Origin: Cenococcum geophilum 1.58
Lineage: Eukaryota > Ascomycota > Dothideomycetes > Gloniales > Gloniaceae
Length of the DNA stretch: 64,000 bases
Direction of reading: 5' to 3'
NCBI GenBank assembly: GCA_001692895.1
Contig: KV748208.1
Span: forward strand, 1,798,001-1,862,000
Both the position numbers and the translations under genes were made by a program. The first letter of the stretch is position 1, and each line of letters starts with the position of its first letter. The notes beneath the pieces were generated by a model. The model made no database searches. It had not been told where the DNA came from and saw only the letters and a program-made list of their open reading frames with translations. This document shows, piece by piece, positions 54,907 to 64,000 of the stretch.

Positions 54907-57362
54907 TTATGGTATATATAGTGGCGTTAATAGAGACGTCAACAAAGATATCGACAAAAAGGTAGGTATATAATGTTTTGATTTTAAAGTTCGTCACGTG
55001 AATTCTGCCACGACTTACCGCGCGCAACTTTTTTTTAAACTAATCAGAAGTAGGCTTGGCAAAGTTTGAATTCTGGGACCAGAAAGTATAGACCTCGTAA
55101 ACTCGGTCAATCATGCGGCTAAGCGTCCGGTGTGCGATTGAGCTGCATGTGTGGCGCACGTTGCAGCCAATAATTTCTTCGATACCAGGGAGGCGAGTCA
55201 CGTTGGTTGAAAGACCGCTAGCGCCAGCCTCTTACATCAGGTATGCCTCATTCAAAACGATCTGGATTCAGCCTTGCATCTCGTTCCGATGCACCTTTCA
55301 TGGCGTGAGAAGGGGTGCATTCTACACTTAAAATACCAGGATTCGCAGCTCCTTCATTGGTTCTCTCCTGGCTGACGGTCGTCTGGGAGGCTCGGCCGGC
55401 TCGTGCCCCACCTCTAAAGTCGCAGGATGAAGCCAGAGTGAAATCGCGAGATGCTTTTGGACGCAAGAAATGAGCGCACGCCGCCACGGAGAGAGCCCCC
55501 CCAGTAACGCCCTCAGATCTTGGAGTTACCGGAGAAGTGTACGCGGTAATTGGTGGAGACGACCCTGACAGGGATACTAAAACCAAGAAGATCGGGGAGA
55601 CTCAACAGGGTCAATCAGCTTACAAGAAAGGGTATAAAATATAACAAGACAGCCAGTCAGCACAAACCAAAACTACAGATCCAATACGGCAGTCCAAGGA
55701 ACTCTAGCCACCCATCTTAAACAAGCCCGGCATAGCAACACTCACCGACCCACCCGCTTTAATTCATCCCAAATCGAATCAAACGCACGAACTACAGTCG
55801 CCCGCGCATGCACCAGCCTAACCACGCCCTCCACCCATCCTCTTACCTCTTCACTAACCTCACCTCAGAACACGTAGCAGGCCTAAAGCCCAAGCCCCAG
55901 AGCCCGCCTCCCCTCTCGAGCCGCACACCTTGGCAGAACAGTGACGGGGCTCGCAAAACCCCATGGGAACACACGACCCAGAGCGGCGCCCCCACACCCC
56001 CCCACCTACCACCCCACAGGTTCCACTGGCTCCGGGCCCCCTTTGCCCTGCGCCCTTTCCCGTTACCGCAATTAAAAGGGGAGAAGGGGTGGGCTCCCCC
56101 GTTTTTGCTGTTCCTGTCCTCATGGGCTGCAGCGTGGGGGGAAGGCGTGCTTGGGGATTAGAGGAGAAGGGGCAGCGGCTATTTCTTCATGCTGGGGGAG
56201 GTTCTGGTCCTGTTTTTATGATGGGGAAGAGGGAGGAAACGGTCTCGGTCTCGGGCTTGCGAGAGAGGTTTGGGGGATGGTAGAGCGGTTAAGGGATGTG
56301 AGAGAGAACTAGATGAGATGCGTTAGGGAGTCAGAGGGTAGTAGTGGTGGTGCAGAGTAGTGTCGACTATAGTGATCGACGATAGGCCGACAGTAGCCGA
56401 CGGTAACCGCCACCTATATCAAAGTAAGATCAAGGGTGTATATATAGAGGCTCCAAACCCTCATTTCAAGAGGACGGAATTTTTATCCTGAATTGTACGG
56501 TCAACAGATAGAAACGGACTTCCTGTGGGTAGACATCGTTCCCCCCAGGCCATTAAGGGTCGACATTGCGCCTGATATTTTCAGCCCCTTCGTCTTCCCC
56601 CGAATATTGTATCTAAGTTTGCAAATGCTATCGGCCAGCACAAATACGCGCTCTCCTGTGTGCGACTTGGCCGCTTAATTGATTTTATATAGAAATTTAG
56701 TGTAGTATACAAAATTAAGGCTGTAAGCCACCCCAAAGTTCCTCCACGGCTATAACTTGTAGTAATTATATAGTATATTTACGCAGTGGTAGCTATCACG
56801 AACCTTAGCTTGGTATTAAGGACGGCTTTAAGGGAGGCTTTGGCCCTAATAATAAGGACTCTATTACTAAAGCACCTAGATATCAGCTGTTTCCTATATA
56901 GACTATAGGGAACTTACTACTTTCACTAGATCTTTTAAAGCTTATATTTTTATAGCTATTGAGGACTGCCCTATACTCCTGACTTCAAACGTACGGGACC
57001 GAAAATATGTACTTGCATAGGTGGCCAGACAGTATCTCAGAACTTGCTGGATCTGTTTCTAATCGCCCGATGAGCCGATGATTTTGGTGAAGGCAGCTGT
57101 CCCCGTGTCACTTCAAGTGAGTGATTCCTCGATTTCCATAAAGTCCGTCTATTGGTGCATGCGGCTATCCTGGTTGGTTCTAATTTCCGCCACATGTGAC
57201 AACACATTGATTTGTGTCACCGTTTCAAAATTCACATGTCCGCCCTTCTGAGAGTTTCTATCGTAGATAATCTCCATGTGGCTATTTAAACGTCAAATAC
57301 TTATCATCTACCTATCTTAAAATTCAGTACTAGGCGGCTAGGTGCTGCCGTCGTCAAGCGTC
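54907..57362. other. Intergenic gene-island DNA, no gene called
   Basis: From about 54960 the composition is normal again. Many overlapping GC-rich frames at 55113-56283 on both strands contradict each other and none has domains. A tataaaatat box lies near 55634. A CGAC-rich stretch (gatcgacgataggccgacag) is near 56372-56391. 56690-56960 is AT-rich again. The last 300 bp are the promoter side of the SET gene. Confidence 0.4.
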
Positions 57363-59723
57363 ATGAACACCCACGACGTCTCTGCCGCCCCAGAGTTCAT
57401 ACAACTCTTGCTCAAGCAGAAACAGAGACTTCGAGATGCCCAATCTCGCAAGGGCCAGCACCCTAAAGGGAGAAGACCCCGGGATGAAATCATACTACAG
57501 TTCAAGTTTCGACTTATGATGAACCAGGGCAGAGCTGACTTCAATACCTTCAATATGCGATCATCATTTATTCCTCCGGCCTACACTCCATGCCTCAGTC
57601 CCTTCCGTGATTTGACAAAAGTCATGATCAAGGATCTTCTTCTTGAAACTCATCATAGGGGCACCTACCTTCTACTGAGGTCAATTACCCCGCCAGATAG
57701 AATGACTGCCGTTATGGCCATTGTAGAAGACGAGAACAAGGACGTTTTCATGTTGCAGCTGTACTATCAAGAGGAGGAGAATGAGCGCGCTGCAGAAGAG
57801 ATTCTTAAGGAGGGAACGGTTCTGATTGTGAAAGAACCATACTTGAAGTTGATGTCCGATGGAGATTATGGGATTCGTATTGATCACCTCTCCGACGTCG
57901 TGTATCTTCCCATGTATGACGAGCGAGTCCCAAATTGTTGGCAGCTAAGATTTGCAGAGCATAACGTCTCTGCCAGTGCTTGGAAGGCGATGGGAAACGA
58001 TTACTTCGGCGAGTCCAAGTACTACGCTGCCATTGAATAGTAAGTCTCCAGTGAATGTTCCCACACGTATTAAAACTCAACATCGCGACAGCTACACCAA
58101 AGCCCTCGATTGCTCTCCAACAGTAGAAGAAGCTCACATCCTCAGACTCAATCGCTCTCTTGCTTTTCTCAAGACGAAGCAGTTCGATGCTGCCCTCTCC
58201 GATATCGAATCTACTTCTACCACTCTAAAGCCAGCCGAGAAAGCTCTATTCCGCAAAGCCCAAGCACTTTATAATCTTCAGAGATATCGAGAATGCTGCG
58301 AAGTTCTCAAATTTCTTCGTATGGAATATCCGAGCAACGTTGCGGCCAAAGGCGAATTTACTCGAGCCGTTAACCGACTTGTGGAGCAAGAGAACGGCAG
58401 GTACCAGTTTAAGCAACTATACATGGAAGCCACCAAGCTTCGCCCGCCACACCTAGATCATTCTACATATTTTGGCCCAGTGTCTGTCAGAGCATCGGGT
58501 TCCCGAGGACGCGGCCTATTCACAACAGAAGCGGTCAAGGCCGGCGATCTTCTTTTATGTGAGAAGGCATTTGCGCATGCCTTCGCTGACACTGGAAAGG
58601 CAGAGCACTGTCAGAATGTGACCCTACTGATCAACGCCGAAACTAACTCCATGACCATGGGGGCGCAGGGAGAACTCATCAGAATGATTGTCCAGAAGCT
58701 TTACCGGAACCCCTCTTTAGCCTCAGTCATTACTGATCTCTATCACGGCTCGTACGAGCCTGTCGAAGTTTCTGATGTCGATGGTACACCAGTGGTTGAC
58801 ACGTAAGAGACCAATCATATCCTGGCTAATGTCAAACCCTGACCAACTATCCCAGATTCCTGGTCGAGCGTATCATATCCCTGAATTGCTTCGGTTGTCC
58901 CCTCTCATCTCGCGAGTCTCACCTGCGTGCTGTGGAAGACGAGACGAGCCAGAAGACGAACACAAACGAAGAAGAATTCCACTCTTGTGGCATCTGGCCC
59001 ATGGCATCGTACATTAACCACTGTTGCTACAGTAACGCCCGACGCGCTTTCATTGGTGATATGATGATGGTCCGCGCTACGCAGGACCTCGCACCTGACA
59101 CCGAGATCACTTTCTGGTATCAGATGCCCGTCGCCAGTGGATATGATGAGCGCCAGAAGAAGTTTCGGCATTGGGGTTTTAAGTGCGACTGTATTATGTG
59201 CCAGGACGATCAGACCACGAAGAAGAGTGTCTTGGCAAGAAGAAAGAACCTAAGGGCTGACATTCTAAAATGTTTTCAGTCCCGTAAGAGGACAGATGAA
59301 GCCAAGATCGAGATCATCCTCGCTACGATGGCGGATACATATAGTCGACCGGCTTTTGAGGTGCCTCGTCTGAGCATTTGGGATCCATTGCTGGCTCTTG
59401 CAAAAATGTATACGCAGAAAAAGCAGCCAGTCAAGGCCATTGACTCAGCTTTAAGGGTTTTGGCATCTCGTGGTTATGTCATTGATGGCGGGAATCTGCC
59501 GCGCACCTCAGGCACGCCGATGGTGGTCAGGCAATGGGGATTGATGAATGAGCGTCTCATCGAGTGTTGGATGCTTCTTTCCGGCGCCTATCATTTGGTG
59601 GCACCTGATCTCGAGGCCCAAGCAGAGGAGTATGCTAGAATCTCGTACAAGACCTGCGTTGGTGAAGACGAGACTTTTGATGAGACATATGGGAAACTTT
59701 CCGATCTGAACGCACGGCCTTGA
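57363..59723 (+). CDS. TPR-SET domain protein (putative lysine methyltransferase)
   Basis: Three exons: 57363-58039, 58092-58802 and 58856-59723, giving 751 residues. Introns are 52 bp (GTAAGT...CAG, phase 2) and 53 bp (GTAAGA...CAG, phase 2), and both restore known motifs. The start is the ATG at 57363; the frame is open further upstream but without an ATG. Residues 1-200 are an N-terminal region of unknown fold. TPR-like helices span about 203-320 ('AWKAMGNDYFGESKYYAAIE', 'LFRKAQALYNLQRYREC'). The SET domain begins at about 353 ('SGSRGRGLFTTEAVKAGD') and continues after a long insert with 'WPMASYINHCCYSNARRAF' (510-528; Asn517-His518 of the SAM/catalytic motif). A post-SET zinc site is 'GFKCDCIMC' (Cys573, 575, 578). 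A helical C-terminal domain follows. Layout resembles SMYD/Set5-like methyltransferases without MYND; substrate unknown, probably histone or other protein lysines. Confidence 0.93.
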
Positions 59724-60371
59724 TGTTGAACCTGAATATGTCACGATAGTTGTGTTGGTTTATTGATGTCATAAGGAACCCCAGAAGATACATGGTTGCA
59801 ACAGCCTGGTCTCTCTTGAAGTGAGTGTGGAACCCGGATCGGTGGCACTTATTTTAGTTTTCTTATTAACTGCAGCTCGCTTCCAGATAAGAGAAAATAT
59901 CTACAAATTCTCATATAGATCAAATATAATCGTATACGCAGTGACTTTTTTTTTACAAAAAAAAAAAGCTCTATTTCTTACTACGTTATATATTACTAAG
60001 TCTCGGCAGGTATTTAGTCGATATAGCACCCCTATTAGGCCGTTGTAAACGAGCCACTGGTTAACTAATATTATATTTATAATAGGCGTGGGTAATTTAA
60101 TTATTAATATATTACCCACATCGGCAAAATATTGTCCCCTGTCAATGGCCTCAATGGTCAGTTGTTGGCGCAATTGGCGCGCAGTTAAGGCAACTCGACC
60201 GACTAGCCTATATCGTGTTTTTTTGACACGCAACCTGCGCATTTGGCAACTATAATTGTATTAGGAGCCATCTACCTCTTTTATACTAATAGTATATTTT
60301 AGATAATAAATAAAGGCTAGCAGGGCAAATTATATACACTTCTTTATATAATCTATTATATAGCATATATA
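59724..60371. other. 3' flank and border of the last AT-rich block
   Basis: Downstream flank of the SET gene, then a quick shift to TA-rich sequence from about 59880. The frame at 59901-60242 (minus) is not convincing. No gene. Confidence 0.4.
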
Positions 60372-60775
60372 TAGAAGAGGCCGCTAGGTAATGCACGCTT
60401 ATAAAGCAATATATAGTACTAATATCCCCATACTAAAATACTTATAACTTAATAGCTGTAATAGTTACTTATATAAAAAATTTAATATAGCTTATTAATT
60501 AGTAAGTTGAACTTTTTATAAAAAAAATTTAAAATTTTTTTAAAAATAAAAATATAAAACAAAACAAACCATTTAATTAAAAAAAGGCTATAAAGTATTA
60601 TATAAAATAGTAATTTTTTTTCACTTTATAAAAAGTTTAACTTACTAATTAATAAGCTATATTTAAAAATTTATATAAATAACTATTATAGTTAATAAGT
60701 TATAAGTATTTTAGTAGGGGGATATTAGTACCGTATATTGCTTTATAAGCGTGCATTGCCTAGCGGCCTCTTCTA
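60372..60775. mobile_element. 404-bp hairpin MITE
   Basis: Inverted arms of about 165-170 bp (60372 to about 60540 and about 60610 to 60775) starting tagaagaggccgctaggtaa, with a short A/T-rich loop. TA lies on both sides (60370-60371 and 60776-60777). Arms differ at scattered sites, mostly C/T or G/A, plus small indels. No coding capacity. Confidence 0.75.
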
Positions 60776-61700
60776 TAGCTAAAAAGTAGCTATTAAGAGT
60801 AGTAGATATAGACCTATCTGCATCTACCTACCTATCTATATCTACCTACCTATTAGCATCTGCCTATTTATGCCTACCTATCTATACTACCTTGATTTAA
60901 TTAATTATTTAAATTATTTATAGTGTTTGCTAGCTAGTCATTATTATCTAGCTTTGGCGACGGTCGTCGGCCGTTTAGTAATAGTAATAGTCGTCTAGTT
61001 CTAGTGACGGTTATCTAGTTTCGGTAACGGTCGTCTAGTTTTAGCAATAGTCGCCTAGTTCTAGTAATAGTTCTCTACTAGCTGCCGTTCTAGTGCCTCC
61101 TTAGGTAAGAAGGATATAAGAAAAAAAGAAAGGATAAAAATAAGGTGGCTATATAGGGCAGAGGTATATATAAAGGCTATTAGGAATATAGGGTAGACCT
61201 AATATAGAGCTTTATATAGAGCCTCTATATAGAGCTTTGCGTAAAGCCTTATATAGAGCCTTATATAAAGCTTTTAAGTAATAAAATTATATAAAATTAT
61301 TTTTATTTTAATATATAATAGTTAAATATATTATATACTAGCATACTATAGACTAATAAAATAGTAAAATTTTATTTACGTAATTAGTATATAACTTTAA
61401 AATATTATATTATATTACCTTAATTGCGTATTAAGGAATGTATAGTTATCACGTGTCTATACATTGCTTGGCCGAAAACCCTGCAACTTAAGTATTTAAC
61501 CAGATGTTTAATACGGTTAACAACATCATCGCTTGCAACTGCACTCAATAGGTCGTTCTTTTTATTATAGATTGCTTGCGATTAGTGTTCTTAGTGGCCT
61601 ATATAATTATTAAAGCCCATAACCGATTTTCCAGCCAATAGTACCCGCTCGAAAACTCCTCACTTGACCGCCCTATTATCCACCTCCTTATCCACTACTA
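60776..61700. other. AT-rich with simple repeats, no gene
   Basis: Contains a ctacctacctat-type microsatellite at about 60800-60895, the 20-bp minisatellite listed separately, and tatagagcctttatataaag-type repeats at 61195-61275. No gene recognised. Confidence 0.5.
60992..61080. repeat. 20-bp minisatellite, about four units
   Basis: Units cgtctagttctagtgacggt, tatctagtttcggtaacggt and two further variants, in strict 20-bp register from 60992. Confidence 0.75.
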
Positions 61701-61899
61701 TCCCATCTACTAAATACACTATAGTTTTATCTTTAGAAGAAGAAAGAGCTAGGAAATAAGATAAGAGGGCCTAATAACTCTATAACCTAGAGATTTAAAA
61801 GAGAGAGTAGGAGGAATAGGCATAGATTTAAAAGACGGAATAGGAGGAACAGGCACGGATCTGAAAGACGGAATAGGAAGAGGAGTTTTACTAGGCAAG

Positions 61900-64000
61900 G
61901 CTAGCCGCTCTAAAGTAGCCTAATCTACTAGAGTACCCTTCTACCGCTAAGGTGGATAAACTAGGTAAGTCCTATAACCTACTAGAAGGCTTAGGCACGC
62001 TTAAGCTCAACCTCCCTAGCCTAGCTAAAAGAGACCTCTATAATATATAAAAAGGATCCTTCTGCCTAGAGAATCTAGTACGTCTATAGGTACACTCTGG
62101 CCGCCCAGACCTCTCTAATATGGCCACTATTAAAAACGGAAAGCTTATTTTAAAGAGACCTACTACTAGCTATAAGGTCTACGAGAATAAGAAGGTCTAG
62201 TTTACTAGGTTTATAAACTACGTAGTAATTGTAAGCACTCTTTATATATATCCAACTAACCTCTATATAAGGATGTTGCTCTAGATAAATAAGATCCGCG
62301 ACTACTCCGCGACCTATAACTAGACCTCTATTCTAGACCTTATACTTAACTACTATAGGTATATTATAGATCGCAATTGGCTTAAGCCTAGTAACTGGGA
62401 CATGCCTACCTAGTTTAAGGCCCTATACTGCCGGGCGGCTAATATAAAGGTATAGAGCCAAGGGCTTAAAGTCTATAGTATAGCATTAAAAAGATCGCGA
62501 AAGAATACCTCCCCTCCCCCTACCTCTAATAAGCCCTATTATAGCTAAAACAACCAGTAGGCTTATAGAGAAGATCCGTGTCGTTACCGCTACGCATACT
62601 CTAAATACAACAAAAACCACTTATTAAAGTTGTGCCCTAGGTAGCTTACTGCCGTAAGTAGTTAGACCTAAGACTTAATAGTGGATAAAGATATCTTCCT
62701 AGGTTTAACTATCTAGTTGGACCTGCTATAGGCACTAAGGCTCCAAGGCAGGCCTAATTTAGTACCTTTTTTTAAAACTTACTTGCAAACGACTTTTCTA
62801 GCCAACTTACTATTACCCTTAAGGCCTCTTACTTAGAGCACGCTCCTTTATAGGTACCCTGGAAATCTTCTAGCAATTTTAAAAGGTATCCTTACCTATG
62901 GGACGGAGATAGGTCCCTCGGCACCTATGCTATCTAATATTTATAAAAACCACCTCTCCTTACGCGATAACGAAGACCTTATCTCTAAAAAGATTGTTAT
63001 TAACCTGGCCCTAGGCCGTATATAGACTACCAACTCTATAGTTACCTTACCCCTAAGCCTAGTGCCTAAGGCAGATAGCGGCTTTCGCTGTATTTACGAC
63101 CTCTCTTTACCTAAGGGCTCCTTAGTTAATGACTTAATCGACCTAGCCTAGGCAATACTACACTATACCTAGGTAGAGACTATACTAGCATATATAATTA
63201 TAGCCGGTAGGGGCTGCTACCTAGTTAAATAAGATATTAAAGATGCCTTCTAGATTGTGCCCGTCTTAGTGCAGTTACGTTACCTACTCGGCTTTATTTA
63301 GAAGGGAGTTACTTACGTTAAATGCTGTCTGCTATTTAGCTTACGAATAGCCCTATTTCTCTTTAACCTATTTGCTAAAGGTCTTTACTAGATCCTAGTA
63401 TAACAAATTAACTCTGCTATTAAGCACTACCTTAACGACTTTATATTCGTAGTTAAGTATCCTACTATACTGCTATTACTAAGGGAGGTATACCTCTTGG
63501 TTACTAACTAGCTAGGGGTACCCCGAAATAATATTAAGAATATTAAAGGTACGGAGGTTAAAGTTCTGGGTTATACTATTAATACCGTGGTAATGGAGTT
63601 AAGACTCTCACCAGTTAAGTAATAGAAAGCTATTAATTAGGTAACTAAAGCCCTCTAAAAGGGCTGGCTATTATTATAGCAAGCCTAATAACTGGCAGGC
63701 CGCCTAGCATAGTGTGCAAGAGTTATCCGCCTTAGGCGCTTGTACTCTCGCTCCTTATAGGACTTTATAATAAAATAGCCTACTAGGTTATTAAGATATA
63801 CGCCCTAGCGCCTCCCCTTAGAGCTTAAAGAAGACCTTAACCTCTAGCTTAAGGTTCTTATATTAAGTAACGGTATACTATTCTTCGATAACAAGAAGAG
63901 GCTATAGTTTTACTTATTTACTGACGCCTTATCGCTTAAAGGCTATAGAGGCTTCTACTTTAGCGAAGAGAATGGCTACTGGCCTAATTACGTAACTTCC
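61900..64000 (+). pseudogene. DIRS-like (tyrosine-recombinase type) retroelement polyprotein relic, runs off the window
   Basis: A plus-strand frame is legible for roughly 1.8 kb with TAA/TAG interruptions. The gag-like part has 'INKIRDYSATYN' and a degraded zinc knuckle near 62580-62640. Reverse transcriptase follows: 'LPLSLVPKADSGFRCIYDLS' with 'LPKGSLVNDLI' near 63050-63140, 'DIKDAF' near 63235, and 'YLNDFIFVV' near 63430 in the position of the YxDD-like box. RNase-H-like 'FYLFTDALSLKGYRGFYFSE' is near 63910-63970. The 'LVPKxDGGxRxIxxLSxPxGxSVND' pattern and 'FTDASxxxGxGGxF' ending are characteristic of DIRS-type rather than Gypsy or Copia elements. Whether a tyrosine recombinase follows lies outside the window. 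Confidence 0.7.

Noticed and set aside
55113-56283. Cluster of overlapping GC-rich frames on both strands
   Set aside because: High GC with few stops gives long chance frames in several phases; none shows a domain, signal or consistent splice structure.
1-64000. tRNA, rRNA or other structured RNA genes
   Set aside because: I looked for tRNA B-box-like motifs and saw none with a matching cloverleaf; a tRNAscan-SE/Infernal run would be decisive.

Overview
The window comes from a filamentous ascomycete (Pezizomycotina). Three things show this. Genes carry short 49-73 bp GT-AG introns with fungal splice sites. The protein families are typical of these fungi: a NACHT-ankyrin NLR, a kinase-like protein of the 'HNDIKPSN' type, a TPR-SET protein and a membrane-anchored NodB deacetylase. 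Finally, GC-balanced gene islands alternate sharply with TpA-rich, CpA-poor blocks in which every old coding frame is broken by TAG/TAA codons. That last pattern is what repeat-induced point mutation (RIP) of CpA leaves. In one row I counted by hand (18841-18900) there are 11 TpA against 3 ApT, and only 1 CpA and 1 TpG.

Layout. 1-3.6 kb: a small basic protein gene with one intron, and a deaminase-fold gene whose upstream frame is interrupted. 3.9-6.4 kb: a pogo/Fot-type transposon broken by stops, a deletion and a nested 686-bp Harbinger/Tourist-like MITE. 7-12 kb: one large three-exon NLR gene (N-terminal helical domain, NACHT, about 29 ankyrin repeats) on the minus strand. 12.2-15.4 kb: three further DNA transposons (a MULE-like element with perfect 148-bp terminal repeats, a TA-flanked MITE, and a Tc1/mariner transposase with one nonsense codon). 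15.9-16.8 kb: a protein-kinase-like gene. 17.6-39.3 kb: a RIP-degraded block. 39.4-41.3 kb: a gene island with a polysaccharide deacetylase. 41.5-44.6 kb: a hAT element with an 8-bp target duplication. 45.1-45.5 kb: two tiny MITEs. 46.8-47.7 kb: a C2H2 zinc-finger gene whose 5' end cannot be found and which abuts the next degraded block. 47.8-54.9 kb: a degraded block with a four-unit tandem array and a Helitron relic. 57.3-59.7 kb: an intact three-exon TPR-SET gene. 59.8-64 kb: a last degraded block with a hairpin MITE and a DIRS-like retroelement running off the window.

Most notable: the large AT-rich block is not only transposons. Reading through the RIP stops recovers two cellular enzymes on the minus strand, a SAM-dependent methyltransferase (about 19.1-20.1 kb) and a full-length cytochrome P450 with its last intron still recognisable (28.2-30.0 kb). 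Several further long frames, interrupted only by TAA/TAG, are unidentified. This looks like a duplicated, possibly metabolic, gene set silenced by RIP. A mariner-type element at 31.7-35.1 kb carries, besides its transposase, a second roughly 500-codon frame of unknown nature on the opposite strand.

The intact genes are independent units and no operon-like cooperation is expected. Introns, frames and target duplications below were worked out by hand from the sequence. Family names rest on motif recognition without database searches.
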